Notes under the pieces: model-generated
The model's input: the letters and a program-made list of their open reading frames with translations, nothing else
Database searches by the model: none
What the model was told of the DNA's origin: nothing
Program-made: the position numbers and the translations under genes
NCBI GenBank assembly: GCA_017547755.1
Contig: JAFYOX010000081.1
Coordinates: 1-43,235 of the forward strand
Reading direction: 5' to 3'
DNA from: Clostridia bacterium
Lineage (GTDB): Bacteria; Bacillota; Clostridia; Oscillospirales; CAG-272
DNA: 43,235 nucleotides
Shown: positions 6,642 through 14,738 of the stretch, piece by piece
Numbering within the stretch: position 1 is the stretch's first letter
Layout of the letters: the number at the start of each line of letters is the position of its first letter

Positions 6642-8093
6642 TTATTCAGCCTGTGCCGCGAGGGTTGCGCGGGAGGTTTCCATGATCTGGGTAAGTTCGT
6701 CGTCGCTGAGAGTGGTCGTACGGCCCGCTTCGTATTCGTAATCCACGAATTCCTTCATGAGCGTGATGAGCGGGGAACGCTTGTCGATCTTGTCGGTCAG
6801 GATGCCCTGGCTTGCAAGCTTGCGGTTAACCCAGTGAGCGAGACCTGCCGCGCCGCTGTGTGCGTCGATCGCTACCTGCGGAGGACGGTTCAGGATCTTT
6901 TCCGTATTGAAGATGTTGTAGATCTCTTCGTCCTTCAGCAGACCGTCCGCGTGGATGCCGGCTTTGGTGATGTTGAAGTCACGTCCGACAAACGGGGTGC
7001 GCGGCGGGATGTCGTAGCCCATTTCGTTCTTGAAATAGTCGCCGATCTCCGTGATAACGGTCGTGTCCATACCGTCGGTCGTGCCGCGGAGAGACGCGTA
7101 TTCCATGACCATCGCTTCGAGCGGGCAGTTGCCGCAGCGTTCGCCGATGCCGAGAAGGGAACAGTTGACGGACGATGCGCCGTAGAGCCATGCGGTCGCG
7201 CTGTTGGTAACGACCTTGTAGAAGTCGTTGTGGCCGTGCCATTCGAGCATTTCGGACGGTACGCCCGCGTAGTGCGTCAGACCGTACATGATGCCCTGTA
7301 CCGAACGGGGAAGAGCCGCACCGGGATAGGATACGCCGTAGCCCATCGTATCGCACGCACGGATCTTGACCGGAATGCCGTATTCTTCGGACAGATGCTG
7401 GAGCGCTTCCGCGAAGGGTACGACGAAGCCGTAGAAGTCCGCACGGGTAATATCTTCAAAGTGGCAGCGCGGGGAAATGCCCATATCCATGATTTCCTTG
7501 ATAACGCCGAGGTACTTGTCCAGCGCGGAGCGGCGGGTCAGGCCCATCTTGTTGTAGATATGGTAGTCGGAGCAGCTGACAAGAACGCCGGTTTCGCGGA
7601 TACCGAGGGACTTGACGAGTTCGAAGTCCTTGGTAGCGGCGCGGATCCACGTGGTGATTTCGGGAAATTCGTAGCCGAGTGCCTGGCATTCGTGCAGGGC
7701 TTCGCGGTCCTTTTCGGAGTACACGAAGAATTCGGACTGACGGATCAGCCCCTTGGGACCGCCGAGACGGTGCATCATTTTATAGAGATCCACGATCTGC
7801 TTCGTGGTAAAAGGCTTCATTGCCTGCTGACCGTCACGGAAGGTGGTATCGGTGATCCAGATTTCCGCAGGCATCTGCACCGGAACGAAACGGTGGTTGA
7901 AGGAGACCTTCGGGACGGACTGATAGTCATACAGACGGCGGTAGAGGTTGGGCGTCGTGCGTTCCTGCAGGGAATAGCGGTACGCGGACTGCTCGATCAG
8001 GTGGGTCTGCTCGGAATACTCGATCTTCGTATCGTGTTCACGGATTTCCGTATTCAGCGCAGGTGTATTTACAAAATTGTCATTATTCTGCAT
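6642..8093 (-). CDS. (Re)-citrate synthase / homocitrate-isopropylmalate synthase family protein
   Basis: The 483-aa protein belongs to the DRE-TIM metallolyase family, which condenses acetyl-CoA with 2-oxo acids. Visible motifs are DTTFRDGQQ (about residue 82; metal Asp and catalytic Arg), CHFEDITRADF, ACDTMGYG, EWHGHNDFYK (metal-binding His-x-His) and GIGERCGNCPLE. The long N-terminal extension and single-copy placement away from leu or nif genes resemble the clostridial enzymes shown to be (Re)-citrate synthases, which supply citrate for glutamate synthesis where the Si-type enzyme is absent. There is no LeuA C-terminal allosteric domain. Family is certain; the citrate assignment is an inference. 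A promoter lies about 55 bp upstream; the ribosome site (GAAGGAAG) is rather distant. Confidence 0.82.
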   Translation of the reverse strand: MQNNDNFVNTPALNTEIREHDTKIEYSEQTHLIEQSAYRYSLQERTTPNLYRRLYDYQSVPKVSFNHRFVPVQMPAEIWITDTTFRDGQQAMKPFTTKQIVDLYKMMHRLGGPKGLIRQSEFFVYSEKDREALHECQALGYEFPEITTWIRAATKDFELVKSLGIRETGVLVSCSDYHIYNKMGLTRRSALDKYLGVIKEIMDMGISPRCHFEDITRADFYGFVVPFAEALQHLSEEYGIPVKIRACDTMGYGVSYPGAALPRSVQGIMYGLTHYAGVPSEMLEWHGHNDFYKVVTNSATAWLYGASSVNCSLLGIGERCGNCPLEAMVMEYASLRGTTDGMDTTVITEIGDYFKNEMGYDIPPRTPFVGRDFNITKAGIHADGLLKDEEIYNIFNTEKILNRPPQVAIDAHSGAAGLAHWVNRKLASQGILTDKIDKRSPLITLMKEFVDYEYEAGRTTTLSDDELTQIMETSRATLAAQAE

Positions 8094-8146
8094 AATTCAA
8101 CAACACTTCCTTCATAAATCGGGGGTAATTGGGATGGAATGTGGTA

Positions 8147-8175
8147 AGTATACCACAGAGAATGAAATCTGTCAA
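8147..8175 (-). promoter_or_regulatory. SigA promoter of the citrate/homocitrate-synthase-type gene
   Basis: On the minus strand a perfect TTGACA and TATACT have a 17-bp spacer. The -10 region overlaps GTGGTA...TACCAC (8141-8156), a short inverted repeat that could be an operator. Confidence 0.85.
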
Positions 8176-8203
8176 TAGGGGGATTGCATTTTTAGCGTTT
8201 GGC

Positions 8204-8760
8204 ACGCCTTCGGCGCGGAAGGTGGAAAAACGACCTGGCGGTCGTTTTTCTTGGATTTATGCCACTGCGCGTGGCAGGCGCATAAGAGGTCTCCGGCGCG
8301 AGACCTCTTATGAATCTCCCGCGCTGGAGACCCAAAGGGTCTCCGGAAGCCCTTCGGGCGGATTATCATCGTTCAGTTGTGGGGTGGAGAATACGAACGG
8401 GACTTTTATACCGTCCGTATGGGAAGTTGATTCTGGCTGACCGCCGGGGGCTAAGGGTGGCGGTTACCGCTGTATCTGAAGGCGACCTTCACCGCTGTTT
8501 ATACTGAACGTGCGATTTGGACAGCTCTGCACCCGACTTCGTAACTTCCAAACGGTCTGCCGCATGAAAACCGCTGTCTGTCCGAGCGCTCAAGCGCGAG
8601 TCACCCGTGCGCACGGGGTATCCAAAGGGGTGTCCCCTTTGGTCGGGGTGATTCACAAGAGGGCATCGACATGCCCTCTTGTGCGCCGCCCCGCGCAGGG
8701 GCATTATTCAAGAAAAACGACCGCAGGGAGTTTTTCCACCTTCCGCGGCGAAGCCGCGCC
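8204..8760 (+). repeat. R1 element, copy b (complete)
   Basis: This copy shows the full layout. The left end has hairpin ACGCC-TTCG-GCG, then GGAAGGTGGAAAAACGACC with its partner GGTCGTTTTTC, CCACTGCGCGTGG, and CATAAGAGGTC...GACCTCTTATG. Next come GGAGACCC-AAA-GGGTCTCC, AGCCCTTCGGGC and a conserved core (GAATACGAACGGGAC...CCGTCCGTATGGG, CTGGCTGACCGCCGGGGG). The right end mirrors the left and finishes with GCGGC-GAA-GCCGC, 6 bp from the mnmE stop codon. The two ends are inverted repeats of about 100 bp. Confidence 0.9.
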
Positions 8761-8766
8761 GCAATA

Positions 8767-10161
8767 TCACTTCCCGACACAGAACCGGGCAAAAATTTCG
8801 TTTACGATCTCTTCGTTGACCCCGCGTCCGTCGGTCTCCGACAAAGCCGCCATCGCTTCTTCCACCGTCGTGCAGACCGCATCCAGCGGATCCCCGTACG
8901 TCAGTCCGGCAACCGCCGAATCCAGCGCCGCGTCCGCACGCATCAGCTGCGTCCGCTGACGGACATCCCAGATCACCGCGTCGTGCCGCAGGTCGAGCTT
9001 GTCACTGCCGAAAATCTTCGCAACGGCGGATGCCAGATCCGCAATACCGTCTTCCGTCTCGCAGCTCACGCGGATCACATCTCCCGATACCGCCGATACC
9101 GCCGCTTCGTCTTCGTCCGTCAGTCCGCGCGGCAGATCTGTCTTGTTCAGCACCGTGATCACCGGCGCGGATGCGTTTTTCAGTCGTCCGATCAGTTCGC
9201 GGTCGTGCTCCGTCAGCGCTTCCGATGCGTTCCAGACCGCGAGGATCAGTTCCGCACCTTCGATTTCGTCCACGGCGCGCGTGATCCCGATCTGTTCCAC
9301 GGCGTCTCCCGACGTATGGATCCCCGCCGTGTCCGACAGGCGGAGCGTTACGCCGCCGAACGAGACCGTTTCACGGAGAACGTCGCGCGTCGTTCCCGCG
9401 ATGCTCGTGACGATCGCGGATTCTTCACCGACCATGCGGTTGAACAGGGACGATTTTCCCACGTTCGGACGTCCGCAGATGACGCATTTCACGCCCGACT
9501 GGACGGCGCGTCCGGTTTTGTACGTCGACAGAAGACGCTTTACGCCGCCGGAGACCGTACGCAGAACTTCTCCGATGTGCGTTTCGCCTTCGTCACCTAC
9601 ATCCTCTTCCGGATAGTCGATCGCGGCGTACAGCGCCGTCATGACGTCGAGAAGGGAATCGGAGAGCCTTCCTATCTCCCGGCTGACGTTGCCGCGCACC
9701 GCACCGCCGGAGAGCTTCATCTTTTCCGTGGTGTCCGCGTCGATCAGTCCGCCGACCGCTTCGGCTTCGGTGAGCGATAATTTGCCGTTCAGAAAGGCGC
9801 GTTTGGTGAATTCCCCGGCGTCCGCCATGACCGCACCGTGCGCGATCGCGGACAAAAGGACGGTCTCGGTCACGGAGATCCCTCCGTGGCAGGAGATCTC
9901 GACCATATTCTCGCCGGTGAAGGATCTCGGCGCACGGAACACCGTGCAGATGCCGGTATCACAGGGAACGCCGTCCGGATCGAGAATATCGCCGAACGCG
10001 GCATAGCGTTCGGAAAGCTCCGGGACGGTCTTTTTTCCTGCGGGGACGAACATCCGTCCCGCCACGGAAACAGCATCGTTCCCGGAAATGCGGATCACGG
10101 CGATCCCGCCGCGTCCGCGCGGCGTCGATACGGCGGCAATGGTAGAGGATAAAGGATTCAT
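8767..10161 (-). CDS. mnmE: tRNA modification GTPase MnmE
   Basis: The 464-aa protein has the family's full length. With MnmG it makes the (carboxymethyl)aminomethyl group on wobble uridine 34 of certain tRNAs, using FAD and methylene-tetrahydrofolate. The N-terminal folate-binding domain starts TIAAVSTPRGRGGIAVIRISG. A GTPase domain is inserted in the helical domain: GRPNVGKSSLFN (P-loop), TTRDV, DTAGIH and NKTD. The C-terminus FCVGK keeps the conserved cysteine. It lies downstream of jag but has its own promoter at 10298-10327. No good ribosome site is seen at the ATG; an R2 palindrome begins 4 bp upstream. mnmG, usually next to it, is not in the window. Confidence 0.97.
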   Translation of the reverse strand: MNPLSSTIAAVSTPRGRGGIAVIRISGNDAVSVAGRMFVPAGKKTVPELSERYAAFGDILDPDGVPCDTGICTVFRAPRSFTGENMVEISCHGGISVTETVLLSAIAHGAVMADAGEFTKRAFLNGKLSLTEAEAVGGLIDADTTEKMKLSGGAVRGNVSREIGRLSDSLLDVMTALYAAIDYPEEDVGDEGETHIGEVLRTVSGGVKRLLSTYKTGRAVQSGVKCVICGRPNVGKSSLFNRMVGEESAIVTSIAGTTRDVLRETVSFGGVTLRLSDTAGIHTSGDAVEQIGITRAVDEIEGAELILAVWNASEALTEHDRELIGRLKNASAPVITVLNKTDLPRGLTDEDEAAVSAVSGDVIRVSCETEDGIADLASAVAKIFGSDKLDLRHDAVIWDVRQRTQLMRADAALDSAVAGLTYGDPLDAVCTTVEEAMAALSETDGRGVNEEIVNEIFARFCVGK

Positions 10162-10164
10162 AGC

Positions 10165-10236
10165 AATTTATTTTTGCGGGGAAAAACTTTTTTCAAAAAG
10201 TTTTTCCCCGCACCCCTTTTCAAAAACTTTTAAACG
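10165..10236. repeat. R2 palindromic repeat, copy 6
   Basis: GCGGGGAAAAACTTTTTT / AAAAAGTTTTTCCCCGC plus the border ACCCCTTTTCAAAAACTTTTAAACG. It lies in the mnmE 5' leader between its promoter and start codon, so it cannot be a simple terminator there without blocking mnmE. Confidence 0.85.
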
Positions 10237-10297
10237 TAGGAATATATAAAGTATGGTGCAGAATTATTGGAATAAAAACATAGGCAACTATTGTTTT

Positions 10298-10327
10298 ATT
10301 GTAACATAAACCGCCGTATCCTGTCAA
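10298..10327 (-). promoter_or_regulatory. SigA promoter of mnmE
   Basis: On the minus strand TTGACA and TACAAT have an 18-bp spacer. It lies between the jag terminator-like repeat and mnmE, which separates mnmE from the rpmH-jag unit. Confidence 0.75.
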
Positions 10328-10397
10328 TCTCCGCAGACAAAACAAAAAAATGCAGACCCGCGTTCACGGTCTGCACATCCTCCGTCCTGTTCCCCGT

Positions 10398-10464
10398 ATA
10401 AAGTTTTTTGGAAAAGGGTTCGGGGAAAACCTTTTTGCAAAAAGGTTTTCCCCGATTCTTTTTT
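10398..10464. repeat. R2 palindromic repeat, copy 7 (probable jag terminator)
   Basis: Border AAAGTTTTTTGGAAAAGGG followed by the palindrome TCGGGGAAAACCTTTTT / AAAAAGGTTTTCCCCGA, 2 bp from the jag stop codon. On the minus strand it reads as stem-loop plus T-rich tract. Confidence 0.85.
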
Positions 10465-10466
10465 CA

Positions 10467-12461
10467 TCAGTCTTCGATTTCCACGAAACGGTCGTTTTCT
10501 TCGACGGTGCCGGAAGCGAGGAAGTCCGGAAGCTTTTCGATGGGCATCTTCTGGATCTTCTTCGGACGGCGGTTTTCGTTTCTGCGGTTTCCGGAACCGG
10601 CGGATCCGCCGGTTCTGGATTCCTGCTTGTTTTCGCGCTTGTCACCGCGTTCTTCCTTTTCACGGCGGGGCTGCTGCGGTGCCTTGTCGGGACCTTCGTA
10701 GGTGATGATGATCTTGCGGTTCTTGTCCGCGCCTACGCTGTGGGTCGATACGTTTTCAAAGCTGTGCAGTTCGCTGTGGATGATGCGGCGTTCGTATGCG
10801 TTCATGGGTTCGAGGAAGACGTTTCTCTTGTACTTGACTGCACGGGCTGCCATGCGGCGTGCGAGGGAACGGAGGGTTTCTTCGCGCTTTGCACGGTAGT
10901 TTTCGATGTCGACCACGATCTTCACGTAGTCGCCGCCCTTCTGCTTGGACTGGCGGAGTGCCGCGAGATTTACAAGATACTGTACCGCGTCGAGGGTTTC
11001 GCCGTGGTGACCGATCAGGATGCCGGTGCCGTCGCCGTCGATGTTGATCTTCGGGTAGACGTTCGCGTCGCCTTCGATGACGTATTCCTCGCCTTCGGGG
11101 CATTCCACGCGGCTTGCGGTCGCGCCGATCGCCATGTTCTTCAGGAGCGTGTTGGTGAAGTCGAGTGCATACTGCATTTCCGCTTCGGTCACGCCGACCT
11201 TCAGACGGTCTTCTTCAACTGCGGGAGCTTCGGATGCTTCGCTTTCCGCGGATTCCGCGATTTCTGCGGATTCGGCAACGGACAGTTCGGTGAGAACTTC
11301 CGCGATCTCTTCGTTCGCGTCAAGCGCGGGAAGGACTGCTTCTTCGATCTCGGGACGTACTTCCTTGTATTCCTTGGCTTCCTTGATGTTTTCCGCGATC
11401 TGTTCGGGCTGGATCGCCTGCTTCGGATGACGCGGCTTCTTGCGGATGTCGTTGCTCATGCGTCCGCCGGAAGAAGATTCGCTGCCGAACGAGGAAGCGT
11501 TTTCTTCACGGGTAAAATCGGTGAGACCCATCGGCGCGGAGATGATCGCTTCTGCACCCGGAACTGCATCTGCGGCTGCGGACTTCGGCGTCTTCTGTCT
11601 GCGCTGGGGCTTTGCCTGATTGCGGAGGCTGGACTTGTATTCGGTCTTTGCCGGTTCCGCTGCGGTTTCCACCGGGATTTCCGCGGTCACCGGTTCTGCC
11701 GGCTTGGATTCCTTCGGTTCTTTCGGTTCCTTGGGCATCTTGGGTTCCTTGGGTTCCTTGGGTTCCTTCGGCATCTTCGGTTCTGCGGGCTTTTCTGCCT
11801 TTGCTTCGGGCTTGGGCTGACGTTCCGGCTTGGGTTCCGCGGACTTTTTCGGTTCTGCGGCAGCCTTGGGTTCCTGCTTGACTTCCGGCTTGGGTTCTGC
11901 CGGCTTCTGCGGTTTTGCTTCGGACTTCGGCTGACCTTCCGCCTTCGGTTTCTGTACCTGCGGCTTCTTTGCTTCCTGCGGCTTGTCCTTTTTCGGTTCC
12001 GCGGGCTTTTCCGCCGGTTTTGCCTGCTGAGGCTTTGCTTCTGCCTTCGGCTGTGCGGGCTTCTGCGCGTTCTGCTTCGGAGTCTGACCGTTCTGCGCCT
12101 GCTTTTCGGCGGGCTTCTTCTGACCCTGCTGACCCTGCTGCGGAGCGTTCGGCTTCTTCTGGTTCGGAGCGGACTGCTTCTTCGGCTTTTCTTCGCCTTC
12201 GCTGCCGCCGCGGTTGGTGTGTACCTTCATGCCGCGCAGGTCTGCGACGAGGGAGCTGAGCTCGGAACCGATCTTGCTGGATTCGGATTCGGAAACGGTG
12301 ATCTTGATCTTCGCGTCACGCGCGCCGATGCCGAGGAAGCCCTTCTTGGGCATTTCGAGAATTTCGTAGGTGACTTCCTTGCCGTCCTTGGCGTATTCGC
12401 GGTTTGCGATCGCGATCGCCTCTTCGACGGTTTTGGCCATAATGAGATAAGTTTCGTTCAT
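10467..12461 (-). CDS. jag: Jag/KhpB family RNA-binding protein (SpoIIIJ-associated) with a long linker
   Basis: The 664-aa protein has the Jag order: an N-terminal Jag_N domain (residues ~1-55, with KTVEEAIAIANREY and PKKGFLGIG), a KH domain (about 420-505, GILIGHHGETLDAVQYLVN) and an R3H domain (about 510-570, ERRIIHSELH, then THSVG). It binds RNA and works near the YidC insertase; in relatives it affects cell division and competence. Most family members are 200-300 aa. Here a ~330-residue Lys/Pro/Glu/Ala-rich disordered linker, with runs of Lys-Glu-Pro, separates Jag_N from KH, and the tail is Arg/Glu/Gly-rich. The start at 12461 fits the domain; a GTG at 12482 is possible. No clear ribosome site. 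Confidence 0.93.
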   Translation of the reverse strand: MNETYLIMAKTVEEAIAIANREYAKDGKEVTYEILEMPKKGFLGIGARDAKIKITVSESESSKIGSELSSLVADLRGMKVHTNRGGSEGEEKPKKQSAPNQKKPNAPQQGQQGQKKPAEKQAQNGQTPKQNAQKPAQPKAEAKPQQAKPAEKPAEPKKDKPQEAKKPQVQKPKAEGQPKSEAKPQKPAEPKPEVKQEPKAAAEPKKSAEPKPERQPKPEAKAEKPAEPKMPKEPKEPKEPKMPKEPKEPKESKPAEPVTAEIPVETAAEPAKTEYKSSLRNQAKPQRRQKTPKSAAADAVPGAEAIISAPMGLTDFTREENASSFGSESSSGGRMSNDIRKKPRHPKQAIQPEQIAENIKEAKEYKEVRPEIEEAVLPALDANEEIAEVLTELSVAESAEIAESAESEASEAPAVEEDRLKVGVTEAEMQYALDFTNTLLKNMAIGATASRVECPEGEEYVIEGDANVYPKINIDGDGTGILIGHHGETLDAVQYLVNLAALRQSKQKGGDYVKIVVDIENYRAKREETLRSLARRMAARAVKYKRNVFLEPMNAYERRIIHSELHSFENVSTHSVGADKNRKIIITYEGPDKAPQQPRREKEERGDKRENKQESRTGGSAGSGNRRNENRRPKKIQKMPIEKLPDFLASGTVEENDRFVEIED

Positions 12462-12531
12462 GTCGATGCTTGAATCACACACGGCGGAGAAATCCTGCCG
12501 TCTGTTTTCTCCTTAGATTTGGATTGCGGAA

Positions 12532-13662
12532 TCAGTCTTTCTTGTTTTTGTAGGCCGACTTGTCGTCATTCTTGATGGGAGCGGCCTTTTCGTTCCCCGA
12601 TTCGGTGGTTTCCCCGGCTGCGGCACGTGCTGCGGCTTCTTCCGCTTCGAGCGCCTTTGCCTTTTCTTCCTGACGGGCGATGTATTCTTCGTCGTCGATG
12701 TGATGGAGGCTGCGTACGGGGGCCTTGTTTTCCTTCTTCGCGGGCTTCTTTTCCTTCACGTTGGCTTCGCGTTCCGCTGCCTTGAAGTCTTCTTCGGTGA
12801 ACTTCGGAACGGGGATGAGCTTACTGAAGATAATGCGCTGGAGCGTGGAGATCACACTGCGGAAGATCCAGTACACGCCGATCGCCGCTGCCATCTGGAA
12901 TTCGATGTACACGGAGAGAAGGGGCATGGTCCACATCATGATCTTCATGGACGCATTGTTCTGCGCGTCCGCGGTTTCGGGAGACTGATAGGTGAACTTC
13001 TGGGTGATCTTCTGGGAGAGGATCATGACGACGAAGGTCACAACGGGGATGAGCATCAGCCAGTTGAAGGGGCTGAAGGAGATTTCGGGGATCTGGGAAA
13101 GGTCAAACGGACCTACGGTGAAATCCGGGATGACCGCGGTTTCGAGGGAAGGAGCGATGCTGGTGAAGCTCTGTACGTTGTCACGGATGTGATTGATGAT
13201 GCCGATTTCCTGGTTGCGGATATCGAGGGTCACACCGGACTCGGTAAGGAAGGTCTTGAGGGCTTCGACTTCCGCCTTCGGGACATTACAGATATAGCGG
13301 AGGGGATTGATAACGACGTTGTAAAGGCAGATGATGATCGGGAACTGGATCAGGAGCGTACCGCAGCCGCCGGCCGGGTTGTAATTCTCCTGCTTGTACA
13401 TATCCATGAGTTCGTTCTGCATCTTCTGCTGGGTTGCCTGGTCGTTGCGTCCGGCGTATTTCTTGCGGATCGCAGCGATCTTGGGAGCGAGGGAAGCCTG
13501 CTTGACCTGATTTTTCTGCTGTTTGATGCCGAACGGGGAAAGAACGATTTCCATGACCAGCGTAAACAGGAGGATGGCAAGCAGATAGTTGTCGGTCAGC
13601 GAATACGCCAGCCGGAGCAGATACCCCATCGGGATATACAGAATATCAAAAATACTTTCCAT
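12532..13662 (-). CDS. yidC: membrane protein insertase YidC/Oxa1/SpoIIIJ
   Basis: The 376-aa insertase places and folds membrane proteins, with or after SecYEG. The N-terminal helix lacks a lipobox. The first core helix is followed by the cytoplasmic hairpin with GIKQQKNQVKQASLAPKI and KYAGRNDQATQQKMQ. The remaining helices include GCGTLLIQFPIIICLYNVV and FNWLMLIPVVTFVVM, and the final one has AAAIGVYWIFRSVISTLQRI. A ~90-residue charged Lys/Glu/Ala tail is probably for ribosome or Jag contact. The ATG at 13662 is chosen because TTGGAGAACC lies directly before it; an upstream TTG is less likely. It lies between yidD and jag, as in Bacillus. Confidence 0.96.
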   Translation of the reverse strand: MESIFDILYIPMGYLLRLAYSLTDNYLLAILLFTLVMEIVLSPFGIKQQKNQVKQASLAPKIAAIRKKYAGRNDQATQQKMQNELMDMYKQENYNPAGGCGTLLIQFPIIICLYNVVINPLRYICNVPKAEVEALKTFLTESGVTLDIRNQEIGIINHIRDNVQSFTSIAPSLETAVIPDFTVGPFDLSQIPEISFSPFNWLMLIPVVTFVVMILSQKITQKFTYQSPETADAQNNASMKIMMWTMPLLSVYIEFQMAAAIGVYWIFRSVISTLQRIIFSKLIPVPKFTEEDFKAAEREANVKEKKPAKKENKAPVRSLHHIDDEEYIARQEEKAKALEAEEAAARAAAGETTESGNEKAAPIKNDDKSAYKNKKD

Positions 13663-13685
13663 GTGGTTCTCCAAGGGAATGGTGT

Positions 13686-13748
13686 TTCTCGGGGAAAACT
13701 TTTTGAAAAAAGTTTTTCCCCGAACCCCTTTTCAAAAACTTTCAGACA
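13686..13748. repeat. R2 palindromic repeat, copy 8
   Basis: CTCGGGGAAAACTTTTT / AAAAAGTTTTTCCCCGA with border ACCCCTTTTCAAAAACTTTCAGAC. It lies inside the rpmH-jag cluster, between yidD and yidC, so it may cause partial termination or act in mRNA processing. Confidence 0.85.
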
Positions 13749-13809
13749 AATATAATCATAAAGTTTGTCCGAAATCGTTCGGGGTAACGGGTTTACAAAC
13801 GGTTTCAGC

Positions 13810-14139
13810 TCAGTCAAACCGTTTGCAGAATATCCGCCGGATTTTGTCCCAGACCTCACGTCGTGCAGGCACGGGATCATTTCCGCCGGCGGAAAAGGGA
13901 TTGCACCGCATCACGCGCCACACCGCCATCAGCGTACCGATCACGATCCCCCATTCCATAACGGCATCCAGCGCATAGCGCGAGCAGGTCGGCGTAAAGC
14001 GGCAGGACGACACGGGCTTGAGCGGGGAAAGGAACTTCCGGTAAAAATGAACGGGAAGCAGGTACACGCGCCTCAGAGAAACGACGGCGCGTGAAAAGAC
14101 ACGCCGGACGCGCGCGAAAAAATCACGCATGGTCATCAT
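13810..14139 (-). CDS. yidD: membrane protein insertion efficiency factor YidD
   Basis: The 109-aa membrane-associated protein assists YidC. The family core is clear: [28 protein letters not shown] with its paired cysteines, then [24 protein letters not shown]. Most members are 70-90 aa; this one has about 20 extra basic N-terminal residues. The start overlaps the end of rnpA by 17 bp (ATG at 14139, 14136 or 14130 all possible), which suggests translational coupling. It sits in the conserved rpmH-rnpA-yidD-yidC order. Confidence 0.95.
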   Translation of the reverse strand: MMTMRDFFARVRRVFSRAVVSLRRVYLLPVHFYRKFLSPLKPVSSCRFTPTCSRYALDAVMEWGIVIGTLMAVWRVMRCNPFSAGGNDPVPARREVWDKIRRIFCKRFD

Positions 14140-14590
14140 GCGTTTCGGGCACGGCAGGTGTGTCGGCGGTATGAGGTGCTGGGGAAGAACCGCTGTTTTT
14201 TCCGGATTTCTCGGACTTCACGAGCAGTTCGGATTTCGCAAGGGCATAGTGCAGGTCGCGTTTTACATCCTGCATTTTCAGGACTGTACATTCAGTGCGG
14301 GGAACGATGACGATGAGATAACCTGTGCGTATACCGGTTTCTTTGTCTATCTGGCGGTAGGCTTCTCTGATGACACGTTTCGCACGGTTGCGCTGTACAG
14401 CGCCTCCGATTTTCTTTGAGGCTGAGATCCCGATCCGGTTAAGAGTTTTCTTCTCGGGATTCTGTTTTTTGAGGAGAGCGGCATGCCGGTCGCGCAGCAC
14501 ATACACAGAGATGCTGCGTGCGGAGGCGCGCTTTCCGTTTTTATACGCCTTGCGGTAAAGATGATTTTCGGTAATTGCGTAGAATTTCAT
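14123..14590 (-). CDS. rnpA: ribonuclease P protein component
   Basis: The 155-aa protein binds the catalytic RNase P RNA and helps recognise the 5' leader of precursor tRNAs. The signature RNR motif is visible in [17 protein letters not shown] (about residues 81-97), preceded by [12 protein letters not shown]. The typical length is 110-125 aa; an extra ~35 residues rich in Ser, Pro, His and Asp form a C-terminal tail. It overlaps yidD and follows rpmH after an inverted repeat that may adjust the rpmH:rnpA ratio. The ribosome site is weak. Confidence 0.95.
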   Translation of the reverse strand: MKFYAITENHLYRKAYKNGKRASARSISVYVLRDRHAALLKKQNPEKKTLNRIGISASKKIGGAVQRNRAKRVIREAYRQIDKETGIRTGYLIVIVPRTECTVLKMQDVKRDLHYALAKSELLVKSEKSGKNSGSSPAPHTADTPAVPETHDDHA

Positions 14591-14656
14591 TGGTTAAAAA
14601 TTCCGTAAAAGCCCCTTTTCTGACCGCGGACTGCGGAAAAAGGGGAAAATAAAACG

Positions 14657-14713
14657 ATAACCTCCGGTTTTCCCGAAAAGCAAACGGTGTTTGCTTAAGA
14701 AAGCGGAGGTTAT
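14657..14713 (-). terminator. inverted repeat between rpmH and rnpA, possible attenuator
   Basis: ATAACCTCCG (14657-14666) pairs with CGGAGGTTAT (14704-14713), with a second hairpin GCAAAC/GTTTGC inside. On the minus strand it is followed by CGTTTTATTTT. It may partly stop transcription after rpmH, because ribosomal protein L34 is needed in far larger amount than RnpA. Confidence 0.5.
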
Positions 14714-14738
14714 GGGTATAGGCCGGACACTCGGAGAC

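Noticed and set aside
8204-8760. CRISPR array or tandem-repeat interpretation of the R1 hairpin series
   Set aside because: The hairpins differ in sequence and spacing, there are no equal spacers, and no cas genes are present.
8510-8959. Open frame starting in R1 copy b, with a similar peptide recurring in R1 copies a and e
   Set aside because: The recurrence follows from DNA repeat identity. The frame runs through several hairpins, differs in length and end in every copy, and lacks a ribosome site.
10467-12482. Upstream GTG start at 12482 for jag
   Set aside because: It is possible because AGGA lies about 10 nt upstream, but the Jag_N domain aligns from the ATG at 12461 and extra residues show no conservation signal that I can see.
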